Source: Novosphingobium acidiphilum DSM 19966 (lineage in GTDB: Bacteria > Pseudomonadota > Alphaproteobacteria > Sphingomonadales > Sphingomonadaceae). Taken from it: a DNA stretch of 64,000 nt. The notes under the pieces were generated by a model, which was not told where the DNA came from, ran no database searches, and worked only from the letters and a program-made list of their open reading frames with translations. This document shows, piece by piece, positions 7,808-16,036 of the stretch (within the stretch, counting starts at the first letter, position 1; every line of letters starts with the position of its first letter). The stretch spans positions 38,107 to 102,106 of the forward strand of contig NZ_AUBA01000015.1 in the NCBI RefSeq assembly GCF_000429005.1, read 5' to 3'. Both the position numbers and the translations under genes were made by a program.

Positions 7808-8620
7808 ATGGCACCCACCATTGCCCTTATCGGGTTCGGCGAAGCCGGATCGACCTTTGCCCGCGCGGCACGCTGGTCGGGCGCGCGCGCCTTTGACATC
7901 CGTGCCGATCGTCGTGCGCTCGCCGATGATCTGGGTGTGACAGGTGCCGAAACCGCGGCACAGGCGCTGGCCGGTGCCGACCTGGTGCTGTCGCTGGTGA
8001 CGGCCGATGCGGCGCTTGCTGTCGCGCGCGACTATGCGCGTTGGCTGCGCCCCGAAGCGCTGTGGTGCGATATGAATTCGGTCGCGCCCGAAACCAAGCG
8101 CGCCGCCGCTGTGTGCATTGCCGCCGCCGGCGCACGCTATATCGATGTCGCGGTGCTGGCCCCGGTCAATCCCGCACAGATGACCGTGCCGTTGCTGTTG
8201 GCGGGCGATCATGCCGATGCGGCGCTGGCCGCACTGGGCGCGGCAGGCTTTGCCAATATCCGCGCCGTCGGCCACGAAGTCGGCCGGGCCAGCGCGATCA
8301 AGATGATCCGTTCGGTCATGGTCAAGGGGATCGAGGCGCTGACCGCCGAAATGATGCTGGCCGCCACGCGCGCGGGCGTAGCCGAAGATGTACTGGCCTC
8401 GCTCGATGCCAGCGAACGGCCGCAGTCCTGGTTTGCCCGCGCCGCCTACAACATCGAACGCATGGCCACCCACGGGATACGCCGCGCGGCCGAAATGGAG
8501 GAAAGCGCGCGCACGCTGGCCGCGCTCGGCGTCGAACCGCTGATGACCAATGGCACCGTCCGCCGCCAGCGCGAACAGGCCGGACACCCGATCGTCACAC
8601 CCACAGGACACCGATCATGA
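7808..8620 (+). CDS. NAD(P)-binding 6-phosphogluconate dehydrogenase-like protein (DUF1932 C-terminus)
   Basis: This 270-residue protein has an N-terminal Rossmann fold with GFGEAG at residues 9-14 and the pattern of 3-hydroxyisobutyrate/6-phosphogluconate dehydrogenases. The C-terminal helical region (SAIKMIRSVMVKGIEAL onward) looks like DUF1932. ATG 7808 is chosen for its AGGGA ribosome binding site; the frame is open 22 codons upstream. Its stop overlaps the ligJ start (ATGA), making it the first gene of the ligJ-ligA-ligB operon. No pathway step is known to need it, since LigC is the CHMS dehydrogenase, so its substrate is unknown. Confidence 0.8.
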   Translation: MAPTIALIGFGEAGSTFARAARWSGARAFDIRADRRALADDLGVTGAETAAQALAGADLVLSLVTADAALAVARDYARWLRPEALWCDMNSVAPETKRAAAVCIAAAGARYIDVAVLAPVNPAQMTVPLLLAGDHADAALAALGAAGFANIRAVGHEVGRASAIKMIRSVMVKGIEALTAEMMLAATRAGVAEDVLASLDASERPQSWFARAAYNIERMATHGIRRAAEMEESARTLAALGVEPLMTNGTVRRQREQAGHPIVTPTGHRS

Positions 8621-9642
8621 CGCTGATCATCGACTGCCACGGCCACTATACCGTGCTGCCCAAAGGGCACGACACCTGGCGCGCCGCGCAGACCGCCGCG
8701 TTCAAGGCGGGCGAGCCTGCCCCGCCCTACCCCGCGATCAGCGACGACGAGATCCGCGCAACGATCGAGGCCAACCAGTTGCGCCTGATCGCGCAACGCG
8801 GGGCCGACCTGACCATTTTTTCCCCCCGCGCCAGCGCGATGGCGCCGCATGTCGGCGACCAGAGCGTGGCGGTGCCCTGGGCGCGGGCGTGCAACGATCT
8901 GATTGCGCGCGTGGTCGGCCTGTTCCCCGACACCTTTGCCGGGGTGTGCATGCTGCCCCAGTCGCCCGAGGCGGACATGACGTCGTCGGTGGCCGAACTC
9001 GAACGGTGTGTGACGCAGCTTGGCTTTATCGGCTGCAATCTCAATCCCGATCCGGGCGGCGGTCATTTCACCCACCCGCCGCTGACCGATCCGTACTGGT
9101 TCCCGTTTTATGAAAAAATGGTCGAACTTGACGTTCCCGCGATGATCCATGTGTCGGGTTCGTGCAATCCGGCGATGCACGCCACCGGCGGGTATTACAT
9201 TGCCGCCGACACCGTTGCGTTCATGCAATTGCTCGAAGGCGATCTGTTCAGCCGGTTTCCCACCTTGCGGTTCATCATCCCGCATGGCGGCGGCGGCGTG
9301 CCCTATCACTGGGGGCGCTATCGCGGGCTGGCCGACATGCTGAAAAAGCCCGCGCTTGACAGCCATCTGATGAACAACGTGTTCTTCGACACCTGCGTCT
9401 ATCATCAGCCGGGGATCAACCTGCTGAACGAGGTGATCGAAACCAAGAACATCCTGTTCGGTTCGGAAATGGTCGGCGCGGTGCGCGGCATCGACCCCAC
9501 CACCGGGCATTATTTCGACGACACCAAGCGCTATATCGATGCGCTGCCGATCACGGCGGACCAGCGCCACGCGATTTTCGAAGGCAACGCGCGCCGCGTA
9601 TTCCCGCGGCTCGATGCCCTGCTCAAGGAGAAGGGTCTGTGA
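8617..9642 (+). CDS. ligJ: 4-oxalomesaconate hydratase
   Basis: This 341-residue amidohydrolase_2 family protein hydrates the LigU product to 4-carboxy-4-hydroxy-2-oxoadipate. The N-terminal DCHGHY motif gives H8 and H10. The IPHGGGGVPYHWGRYRG segment around residues 223-239 is a LigJ hallmark and supplies a further metal-binding histidine. ATG 8617 overlaps the stop of the upstream dehydrogenase-like gene. The stop overlaps the GTG start of ligA (GTGA). Translational coupling through three genes suggests coordinated production. Confidence 0.95.
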   Translation: MTLIIDCHGHYTVLPKGHDTWRAAQTAAFKAGEPAPPYPAISDDEIRATIEANQLRLIAQRGADLTIFSPRASAMAPHVGDQSVAVPWARACNDLIARVVGLFPDTFAGVCMLPQSPEADMTSSVAELERCVTQLGFIGCNLNPDPGGGHFTHPPLTDPYWFPFYEKMVELDVPAMIHVSGSCNPAMHATGGYYIAADTVAFMQLLEGDLFSRFPTLRFIIPHGGGGVPYHWGRYRGLADMLKKPALDSHLMNNVFFDTCVYHQPGINLLNEVIETKNILFGSEMVGAVRGIDPTTGHYFDDTKRYIDALPITADQRHAIFEGNARRVFPRLDALLKEKGL

Positions 9643-10058
9643 CCCAGACGCCCCCCACCCGCGACATTCACGCCTATCTGGCGGAACTTGAAGATATCCC
9701 TGGCACGCGTGTCTATACTGCGGCGCGCGCGCGCGCCGGGTACCACATCAACCAGTTCGCGATGAGCCTGATGAAGCCCGAAAACCGCGAGCGGTTCCGC
9801 GCCGATGAACGCGCCTATCTGGATGAATGGCCGATTGCCGACGCGGCCAAGGCGGCGGTGATGGCGCGCGATTACAATGCACTGCTCGACATGGGCGGCA
9901 ATGTCTATTTCCTGTCGAAACTGTTTTCCAGCGACGGCATTCCCTTTGCCGAGGCGGTTTCGACAATGACCGACATGACCTGGCCCGAATACCGGCAAAT
10001 GATGCTTGACGGCGGGCGCAGCCCGATCGGCCAGCGATCGATCAAGGGGGGATACTGA
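9639..10058 (+). CDS. ligA: Protocatechuate 4,5-dioxygenase, alpha subunit
   Basis: This 139-residue small subunit of the extradiol dioxygenase LigAB caps the LigB active site. It has the typical helical LigA sequence, including YHINQFAMSLMKPENRERF near residues 35-53 and LLDMGGNVYFLSKLF near 85-99. It starts with GTG inside the ligJ stop (GTGA), preceded by GGAG. ligB follows after a single-base gap. Confidence 0.95.
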   Translation: MTQTPPTRDIHAYLAELEDIPGTRVYTAARARAGYHINQFAMSLMKPENRERFRADERAYLDEWPIADAAKAAVMARDYNALLDMGGNVYFLSKLFSSDGIPFAEAVSTMTDMTWPEYRQMMLDGGRSPIGQRSIKGGY

Positions 10059-10059
10059 C

Positions 10060-10902
10060 ATGGCGCGCATCACTGCCGGCGTGGGTTCAAGCCACGTGCC
10101 GCTGCTGGGCGTGGCGGTCGACCAGGGCAAAAGCCGCGATGACTACTTCGGCCCGATCTTTGCCGGGTACGACTGGACGCGCGAATGGGAAAAGTCGGAA
10201 AAGCCCGACGTGGTGATCCTGGTGTTCAACGATCACGCCTCGGCGTTCGACATGAAGATCGTGCCGACCTTTGCCATCGGCTGCGGCGAACATTACAAGC
10301 CCGCCGACGAAGGCTGGGGCCCGCGCCAGGTGCCCGATGTCGAAGGCCATGCCGACCTTGCCTGGCATATCGCGCAAAGCCTGATCCTTGATGATTTCGA
10401 CATGACGATCATCAACGAGATGGATGTCGATCACGGGCTGACCGTGCCGCTGTCGATGATGTTCGGATCGCCCGAGGCGTGGCCGGTGAAAGTCGTGCCG
10501 ATCGCGGTGAACGTGGTGACCTATCCGGTGCCGTCGGGCAATCGTTGCTGGGCGCTGGGCGAGGCGATCAGGCGCGCGGTGGAAAGCTTTCCCGAAGACC
10601 TGAACGTGCAGATCTGGGGCACCGGGGGCATGAGCCACCAGTTGCAGGGCCCGCGCGCCGGGCTGCTCAATCGCGAATGGGACAATGCCTTTCTCGACAT
10701 GCTGATCGGCGACAGCGACGCCGCGCGCTGGATCCCGCATATCGAATACTTGCGCGAAACCGGCAGCGAAGGCATCGAAATGGTGATGTGGCTGATCATG
10801 CGCGGCGCGCTGGGGCCCAAAACCCGCCTGCTCCATCGCCATTACCATATTCCGTGCAGCAACACCGCGATCGGGCACATCGTGCTCGAACCGGCCGACT
10901 GA
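10060..10902 (+). CDS. ligB: Protocatechuate 4,5-dioxygenase, beta (catalytic) subunit
   Basis: This 280-residue class III extradiol dioxygenase opens protocatechuate between C4 and C5 to 4-carboxy-2-hydroxymuconate-6-semialdehyde. Iron ligands are visible at H12 (SSHVPLLG) and H59 (VFNDHASAF), with the conserved Glu likely in GSEGIEMVMW. VDHGLTVP carries the acid-base histidine. The frame continues 18 codons upstream, but ATG 10060 places H12 exactly as in SYK-6 LigB and follows ligA by one base. A strong hairpin follows before ligC. Confidence 0.96.
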   Translation: MARITAGVGSSHVPLLGVAVDQGKSRDDYFGPIFAGYDWTREWEKSEKPDVVILVFNDHASAFDMKIVPTFAIGCGEHYKPADEGWGPRQVPDVEGHADLAWHIAQSLILDDFDMTIINEMDVDHGLTVPLSMMFGSPEAWPVKVVPIAVNVVTYPVPSGNRCWALGEAIRRAVESFPEDLNVQIWGTGGMSHQLQGPRAGLLNREWDNAFLDMLIGDSDAARWIPHIEYLRETGSEGIEMVMWLIMRGALGPKTRLLHRHYHIPCSNTAIGHIVLEPAD

Positions 10903-10922
10903 CCCCAACCGCTTCCACCCTG

Positions 10923-10956
10923 CCGGGCGCGGTTTCACCATCGCGCCCGGTCTTTT
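10923..10956 (+). terminator. Rho-independent terminator or attenuator between ligB and ligC
   Basis: A perfect 9-bp stem CCGGGCGCG/CGCGCCCGG with a 10-base loop is followed directly by TCTTTT. It lies between two genes of the same pathway on the same strand, so it probably lowers rather than abolishes ligC transcription unless ligC has its own promoter. Confidence 0.75.
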
Positions 10957-10975
10957 CGTGTCAAGGAACTGCCCG

Positions 10976-11947
10976 ATGGCCCATGCCCCCATCCGTATCG
11001 CGCTGGCCGGAGCCGGCGCCTTTGGTGAAAAGCACCTCGATGGCCTGAAAAATATCGCCGGCGTCGAAATCGTCTCGATCATCAGCCGCACCGCCGAACA
11101 GGCCGCTGCGGTGGCGGCCAAATATGGCGCGAAACACAGCTCCACCGAACTTGCCGACGCGCTGGCGCGCGACGATGTCGATGCGGTGATCCTGTGCACG
11201 CCCACGCAGATGCACGCCGCGCAAACCATCGCCTGTCTTGAGGCGGGCAAGCATGTGCAGGTGGAAATCCCGCTGTCCGACAGCTGGGCCGATGCGGCTG
11301 CGGTCATGGCCAAAGTGGAACAGACCGGGCTGGTCGCGATGGTCGGCCACACCCGCCGGTTCAACCCGTCGCACCAATGGGTGCACAAGCGCATCGTCGC
11401 AGGTGAATTCGCGGTTCAGCAGATGGACGTGCAGACCTATTTCTTCCGCCGCAAGAATATCAATGCCAAAGGTGAAGCGCGCAGCTGGACCGACCACCTG
11501 CTGTGGCACCACGCCGCGCATACGATCGACCTGTTTGCCTACCAATCGGGCAGGATCGTCGCTGCGCATGTGCTGCAGGGGCCAAAGCATCCCGACCTTG
11601 GCATCGCGCTCGACATGTCGATCCAGCTCAAGGCCGAAACCGGCGCACTGTGCACGCTGTCACTGTCGTTCAACAACGACGGGCCCTTGGGCACATTCTT
11701 TCGCTATATCGGCGATACCGGCACTTATATCGCGCGCTATGACGATCTGTTCGACGGGCGCGATGCGCAGATCGATGTTTCCCATGTCGATGTCAGCATG
11801 AACGGGATCGAACTGCAGGACCGCGAATTCATCGCCGCGATCCGCGAAGGCCGTCAGCCCAACAGCGCGGTTGCAGGCGTGCTCGACTGCTACCGCGTGA
11901 TTGGCGAACTGGCCGCCCAGCTCGAAGCGCAAGACGGCTGGTCGTAA
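10976..11947 (+). CDS. ligC: 4-carboxy-2-hydroxymuconate-6-semialdehyde dehydrogenase
   Basis: This 323-residue Gfo/Idh/MocA-type oxidoreductase oxidises the ring-cleavage product (as its hemiacetal) to 2-pyrone-4,6-dicarboxylate. The Rossmann motif GAGAFGEKH is at residues 12-20, and VEIPLSDSWADA near 97-108 stands where the family has its EKP-like motif. SWTDHLLWHHAAHTIDLF around residues 168-185 matches LigC. ATG 10976 is preceded by AAGGAA, which favours it over the in-frame GTG 18 bases earlier. A hairpin separates it from ligB. Confidence 0.94.
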   Translation: MAHAPIRIALAGAGAFGEKHLDGLKNIAGVEIVSIISRTAEQAAAVAAKYGAKHSSTELADALARDDVDAVILCTPTQMHAAQTIACLEAGKHVQVEIPLSDSWADAAAVMAKVEQTGLVAMVGHTRRFNPSHQWVHKRIVAGEFAVQQMDVQTYFFRRKNINAKGEARSWTDHLLWHHAAHTIDLFAYQSGRIVAAHVLQGPKHPDLGIALDMSIQLKAETGALCTLSLSFNNDGPLGTFFRYIGDTGTYIARYDDLFDGRDAQIDVSHVDVSMNGIELQDREFIAAIREGRQPNSAVAGVLDCYRVIGELAAQLEAQDGWS

Positions 11948-11952
11948 ATGCG

Positions 11953-11974
11953 ATCCTCCCCGGCCGGGGAGGAT
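11953..11974. terminator. Perfect GC-rich palindrome between convergent genes (repeat family copy 1)
   Basis: ATCCTCCCC and GGGGAGGAT flank a central GGCC, forming a 22-base perfect palindrome between the ends of ligC and the cystatin-like gene. A near-identical element occurs at 34250-34274 between another convergent pair, so it is probably a dispersed bidirectional terminator repeat. Confidence 0.65.
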
Positions 11975-12295
11975 TCACCTGTCGGCCCGCAGCCGCGCCA
12001 TGCGCGTCACCACAAAGGCACCATTCAATTTGTGCCAGACCGTGCCGCGCCACAGCCTGCCGCTGGTCAGCCGCACGGTCAGCCGGAAATTGGTGCCCGC
12101 CACCACCTGGCGCGATGCGCTTTCGATATGGCGCAGGCCAACGGTCTTGAGCGGCAGGTGCCGCACCAGCGCAAGTGCCGCCGCGCGCACCTCGTGATCG
12201 TCCATCGGTGCTTCGACCGGGGTCCAGCCGCCGGCCAGCGGTGGTGGTGCTACGGCTGATCCCGCAGCCAATGCGATAGACAGTATCAGCCCCAT
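11975..12295 (-). CDS. Exported cystatin-like protein
   Basis: This 106-residue protein starts with a signal-peptide-like segment (residues 1-16). It then has the hallmarks of a cystatin fold: GGW (22-24), a helix with VRAAALALVRHL, the protease-binding loop motif QVVAG at 63-67 followed by TNFRLTV, and a later VWHKL (86-90) where cystatins have their second hairpin loop. Cystatins inhibit papain-like cysteine proteases. The frame is open 67 codons upstream, but that stretch is not protein-like, so ATG 12295 is chosen. It lies downstream of pobA on the same strand, 94 bases away. Confidence 0.75.
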   Translation of the reverse strand: MGLILSIALAAGSAVAPPPLAGGWTPVEAPMDDHEVRAAALALVRHLPLKTVGLRHIESASRQVVAGTNFRLTVRLTSGRLWRGTVWHKLNGAFVVTRMARLRADR

Positions 12296-12389
12296 GCCCC
12301 CTCCTTGCGTGCGCCACGACAAAACCACAGCGCATGGCACGATACAACCACGCGCGACTGCCGACCACCCGCGCGCCTGACTTCGCGCG

Positions 12390-13559
12390 TTACAGCGGCA
12401 GGCCCACATAATTTTCGGCGATGCTGCGCTGCGCTGCCTCGCTTGAGGCGATATAATCAAGCTCGGCGCGCTGCATGCGGCGTTCAAACGGACCATCTTC
12501 GGGAAACCGGTGCATCAGCTTCGTCAGGGCCCAGCTGAACCGTTCGCTCTTCCATACCCGCGCCAGCGCCTTGGCCGAATAACCCGCCACCGCGTCGGCA
12601 TCGCCATCGCGGAAAAACGCCACCAGCGCCTGTGCTGCATAATGCACATCGCTGGCCGCCAGGTTCAGGCCCTTGGCGCCCGTCGGCGGCACGATATGCG
12701 CAGCATCGCCGCACAGCAGCAGGCTGCCATGGCGCATCGGTTCGAACACGAAACTGCGCAACGGCGCGATCGATTTTTCAAGCGCGGGGCCGCGTGTGAT
12801 CTGCGCCGCGGCATCGGGGCCCAGCCGCACTGCCAGTTCATCCCACACCCGATCGTCGGACCAGTCCTCGATCCGTTCGGTCAGCGGCACATCGATGTAA
12901 TAGCGGCTGCGTGTTGCGCTGCGCATCGAGGCGAGCGCAAAACCGCGTTCATGGTTGGCATAGATCAGTTCGTGGTTGCACGGCGGCACATCGGCCAGAA
13001 TACCCAGCCAGCCAAACGGATAGACCCGTTCGAACACGCGGCCCACGTTGGCCGGGATCGCCTGGCGGCTGGGGCCGTGAAACCCGTCGCACCCGACCAC
13101 GATCCGCGCATCGATGCGATGGTCGCGGCCCTGCCTGGCAAAGGTTACAAACGGCGCGTTGCCCGCGACATCGTGCAACGCCACATCGCCCGCTTGGTAG
13201 ATCACCTCAAGCCCGCGCGCAGGGGCCGCATCCATCAGATCGCGGGTCAGTTCGGTCTGGCCATAGACCATCACGCTTTGTCCGGTCAGTGCTGCCACAT
13301 CGATGCGGATCAGGCGTTCGCCATCGGCCAGGTTGAACCCGCCGTGCGGCAATCCTTCGACTTTCATCCGCGCGTCCAGACCCAGCCGTTCCATCAGGCC
13401 GACAGTACCCTGTTCCAGCACCCCGGCACGGATCCGCGACAACACATATTCGCCGCTCTGCCGCTCGATCACGACACAGGCGATCCCTTCGGCACGCAAC
13501 AGGTGGCCCAGCAGCAGTCCGGCCGGGCCCGCGCCGACAATCGCAACCTGTGTCTTCAT
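12390..13559 (-). CDS. pobA: 4-hydroxybenzoate 3-monooxygenase
   Basis: This 389-residue flavoprotein hydroxylates 4-hydroxybenzoate to protocatechuate, feeding the lig pathway. It has the N-terminal FAD motif GAGPAG (9-14), the RIRAGVLEQGT segment near residue 42 that is specific to this family, a central VGCDGFHGPSR motif and the GDAAHIVPPTGAKGLN FAD-ribityl motif. Length equals that of the Pseudomonas enzyme, near 394. It diverges from an AraC-family regulator, the arrangement seen with PobR-controlled pobA genes. Confidence 0.96.
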   Translation of the reverse strand: MKTQVAIVGAGPAGLLLGHLLRAEGIACVVIERQSGEYVLSRIRAGVLEQGTVGLMERLGLDARMKVEGLPHGGFNLADGERLIRIDVAALTGQSVMVYGQTELTRDLMDAAPARGLEVIYQAGDVALHDVAGNAPFVTFARQGRDHRIDARIVVGCDGFHGPSRQAIPANVGRVFERVYPFGWLGILADVPPCNHELIYANHERGFALASMRSATRSRYYIDVPLTERIEDWSDDRVWDELAVRLGPDAAAQITRGPALEKSIAPLRSFVFEPMRHGSLLLCGDAAHIVPPTGAKGLNLAASDVHYAAQALVAFFRDGDADAVAGYSAKALARVWKSERFSWALTKLMHRFPEDGPFERRMQRAELDYIASSEAAQRSIAENYVGLPL

Positions 13560-13611
13560 GATCGTTCTCCCGCCTGCAATCTATTGACGAACAGGCGCCA
13601 GGCGTGAAGGG

Positions 13612-14490
13612 ATGACGCGGTCAAAGCTCTGGTACTTTTCGGACACAATGATGCCGCCTGTGACCATTCCCACGTTTGCGCTTTATGGCGAAGATCACTG
13701 GCAAAGCCCGACAGGCTTTGCCCATATCGAAACAATCGCACAACGCAGCGCCCTGCACGATTGGGCCATAGCTCCGCATCGTCACGATCGGGCGGTGCAG
13801 CTGTTGCTGGTGCATCAGGGCCCGGCGCAGGTCACGCTTGACGGTGCGCTGTTTGCGCTCGACGGCCCGGCGTTCATCGTGGTGCCAACGGGTGTGGTGC
13901 ACGGATTTCGGTTCGACCACCGCACCGGTGGACATGTGCTGACGCTGGCGCAGGAATTCGTCAGCCGCGCCAACGGCCACGCCGACGGATTGGGCGCGCT
14001 GCTGACGCGCGGCGGACACGGCACGCTGTCGCCGGGTGCGGCCGGGCGCGTCCGCCGCCTGGCCGATGAACTGATCGGGCTGGATGAAACCGCAACGACA
14101 GGCAACGCCTTGTTCGATGCGCTGGCCGAGGCGTTGATCCGGGCCTTGTTGCAGGGTGACCACGCGGCCAGCCCGGGCGACCAGCGGCTGGCGGTGTTTC
14201 GCCATATGGTCGAAACGCATCTGGCCGAACACCGCCCGCTGGCGTTCTATGCACAGTCAATCGGCACAACGGTGCGTACGCTGACCCGCCTGACCCGCCG
14301 CCATCTGGGGCACAGCCCGCAAGGGTTGATCAACCGGCGGCTGGCGCTCGAAGCAGTACGGCTGCTGCGCTATACAGGGGCCAGCGCCAGCGCGGTTGCC
14401 AACGAACTGGGGTTTGCCGATCCGTCGTATTTTTCGCGGTTTTACCTGCGCATGACCGGGCGACGGCCGCAGGATGACAAAGCGTCTTGA
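13612..14490 (+). CDS. AraC-family regulator next to pobA (PobR-like)
   Basis: This 292-residue protein has an N-terminal cupin sensor region (APHRHDRAVQLLLVHQGPAQVTLDG, VVPTGVVHGFRF) and a C-terminal pair of AraC helix-turn-helix motifs from about residue 190 (FYAQSIGTTVRTLTRLTRRHLG; VANELGFADPSYFSRFYLRMTG). Divergence from pobA across about 50-90 bases suggests that it activates pobA in response to 4-hydroxybenzoate. The start is uncertain: ATG 13612 or in-frame ATGs at 13648 and 13651, which would leave a larger promoter gap. Confidence 0.85.
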   Translation: MTRSKLWYFSDTMMPPVTIPTFALYGEDHWQSPTGFAHIETIAQRSALHDWAIAPHRHDRAVQLLLVHQGPAQVTLDGALFALDGPAFIVVPTGVVHGFRFDHRTGGHVLTLAQEFVSRANGHADGLGALLTRGGHGTLSPGAAGRVRRLADELIGLDETATTGNALFDALAEALIRALLQGDHAASPGDQRLAVFRHMVETHLAEHRPLAFYAQSIGTTVRTLTRLTRRHLGHSPQGLINRRLALEAVRLLRYTGASASAVANELGFADPSYFSRFYLRMTGRRPQDDKAS

Positions 14491-14528
14491 ACATCGGGTA
14501 ACCTTTTGACGCTATGCCCGGGCGCATC

Positions 14529-14849
14529 ATGACCAAGATTCGCGCCCTGATCCTGATCTGTGCCCCGTGCGCCATGCTGGCCGGATGTTCGCCCGGTATT
14601 TCGGCGGCCGATGCGGACATCCAGCAAAAGGTGATCGCCGCCGAAGCGCGCGCCGAAGCCGCGGAAAAGCGGGCCAAAAATGCCGAAATCAAGGCATCGC
14701 TTCATGCGCAGGAACCCGTCGCCGGGATGGACCCCGCGCCTGCGGCAGACAAGGACAAGGACCCGGGCGAAAACGATTTCGGCAAACCGGTGAACGACAC
14801 GATGCCCATCGAACCGGTCCCGGTGATGCCGGCGCAGGCACCCCAATGA
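14529..14849 (+). CDS. Small putative lipoprotein
   Basis: This 106-residue protein starts with a lipoprotein signal peptide ending in the lipobox LAGC. A charged helical stretch rich in Ala, Glu and Lys (AEARAEAAEKRAKNAEIKA) that could form a coiled coil comes next. The tail is rich in Pro and Asp and looks disordered. An in-frame ATG at 14514 is possible; 14529 gives the more compact signal peptide. I do not recognise a family. It probably sits in an envelope membrane. Confidence 0.65.
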   Translation: MTKIRALILICAPCAMLAGCSPGISAADADIQQKVIAAEARAEAAEKRAKNAEIKASLHAQEPVAGMDPAPAADKDKDPGENDFGKPVNDTMPIEPVPVMPAQAPQ

Positions 14850-14973
14850 TCTGAGCGTTGCCCGCCGCGCCTTGTGCATTGCCGGCAGACCGGACAATCC
14901 AGACCCCAACCTTGCGCTTTGGCCATGCACGGGTAGAGGATGGCATTTCAACGCCAATCGGATTTGCCGCGCC

Positions 14974-15408
14974 ATGACCCAGGTCGTCTATGTTCTCAAC
15001 GGTCCCAACCTCAACCTGCTCGGCCTGCGCGAGCCTGAGATCTATGGCCACGACACGCTGGACGATATCGCCGGCATGCTCGAGGACCGGGCGCAGGACC
15101 TGGGGCTGGAAATCGACATGCGCCAGTCGAACCACGAAGGCCATCTGGTCGACTGGCTGCACGAGGCGCAGGCCCAGGGCGCGCGCGCGGTGCTGATCAA
15201 CGCGGGCGCGTTTACCCACACCAGCATTGCGCTTTACGATGCGATCAAGGCGATTCACCTTCCGGTGATCGAAGTGCACCTGTCAAACCCGCATAAGCGC
15301 GAGGAATTCCGCCATCGGTCCTATGTCGGCATGGCCGCATTGGGCACTGTCGCGGGCTTTGGCGCCAACAGTTATATCGTTGCGCTGGACGCCGTCGCCA
15401 GGCTTTGA
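14974..15408 (+). CDS. aroQ: Type II 3-dehydroquinate dehydratase
   Basis: This 144-residue enzyme converts 3-dehydroquinate to 3-dehydroshikimate in the shikimate pathway. It has the type II motifs NGPNLNLLGLREPEIYG at residues 9-25 (catalytic Arg and Tyr), QSNHEGHLVDWL, INAGAFTHTS and VIEVHLSNPHKREEFRHRS. The frame extends upstream, but ATG 14974 gives the standard length. It is followed by accB and accC, a common alphaproteobacterial order. Confidence 0.96.
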   Translation: MTQVVYVLNGPNLNLLGLREPEIYGHDTLDDIAGMLEDRAQDLGLEIDMRQSNHEGHLVDWLHEAQAQGARAVLINAGAFTHTSIALYDAIKAIHLPVIEVHLSNPHKREEFRHRSYVGMAALGTVAGFGANSYIVALDAVARL

Positions 15409-15521
15409 TCTGGGGATTGGCGTAACACTCTTGCGACAAGCCTCTTGCCACGGCGTCTGTCTGGGGGCATGGCGCGGCGCAACGCAATTTGACCATTCAT
15501 CCACCGCGAGGACAACGACAC

Positions 15522-16013
15522 ATGGCGCAAGACCGCGGCGCGAACCCGGACACCAACCCGGATACCATGGCCATCGACAGCGCGCTGGTGCGCGAACTGG
15601 CCCAACTGCTGGCTGATACCGGCCTGACCGAAATCGAAGTCGAAGACGGCACGCGCAAGATCCGCGTGGCCCGCACGCTGACCGCGGCACCCGCCGCGGC
15701 AGCCTATGCCGCGCCTGCCCCGGCTGCGGCCCCCGCGCCCGCAGCGGCGGCGCCTGCCACGCCACCAGCCGAAACGCATGCCAACGCGGTGAAATCGCCG
15801 ATGGTCGGCACCGCCTATCTGACCCCCGAACCGGGCGCTGCGAATTTCGTGACGGTCGGCCAGACGGTCAAGGCGGGCCAGACCCTGCTGATCATCGAAG
15901 CGATGAAAGTGATGAACACGATCACCGCGCCGGCTTCGGGCACGGTGACCGCTATCCTTGTCGAAAACGCCCAGCCGGTCGAATACGACCAGCCGCTGGT
16001 CGTGATCGCCTGA
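15522..16013 (+). CDS. accB: Biotin carboxyl carrier protein of acetyl-CoA carboxylase
   Basis: This 163-residue carrier has an N-terminal helical region (VRELAQLLADTGLTEIEVEDGTRKIRV), an Ala/Pro-rich linker near residues 60-85 and a C-terminal biotinyl domain. The biotin-accepting lysine is in EAMKVMN. GAGGA lies 9 bases before ATG 15522. It works with AccC, encoded 23 bases downstream, in the first step of fatty acid synthesis. Confidence 0.97.
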   Translation: MAQDRGANPDTNPDTMAIDSALVRELAQLLADTGLTEIEVEDGTRKIRVARTLTAAPAAAAYAAPAPAAAPAPAAAAPATPPAETHANAVKSPMVGTAYLTPEPGAANFVTVGQTVKAGQTLLIIEAMKVMNTITAPASGTVTAILVENAQPVEYDQPLVVIA

Positions 16014-16036
16014 ACCGCGAACGACAGGACCAGCCC

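Noticed and set aside
14872..14973. Upstream extension of aroQ by 34 codons
   Set aside because: The extension has no similarity to AroQ N-termini; the standard length begins at ATG 14974.
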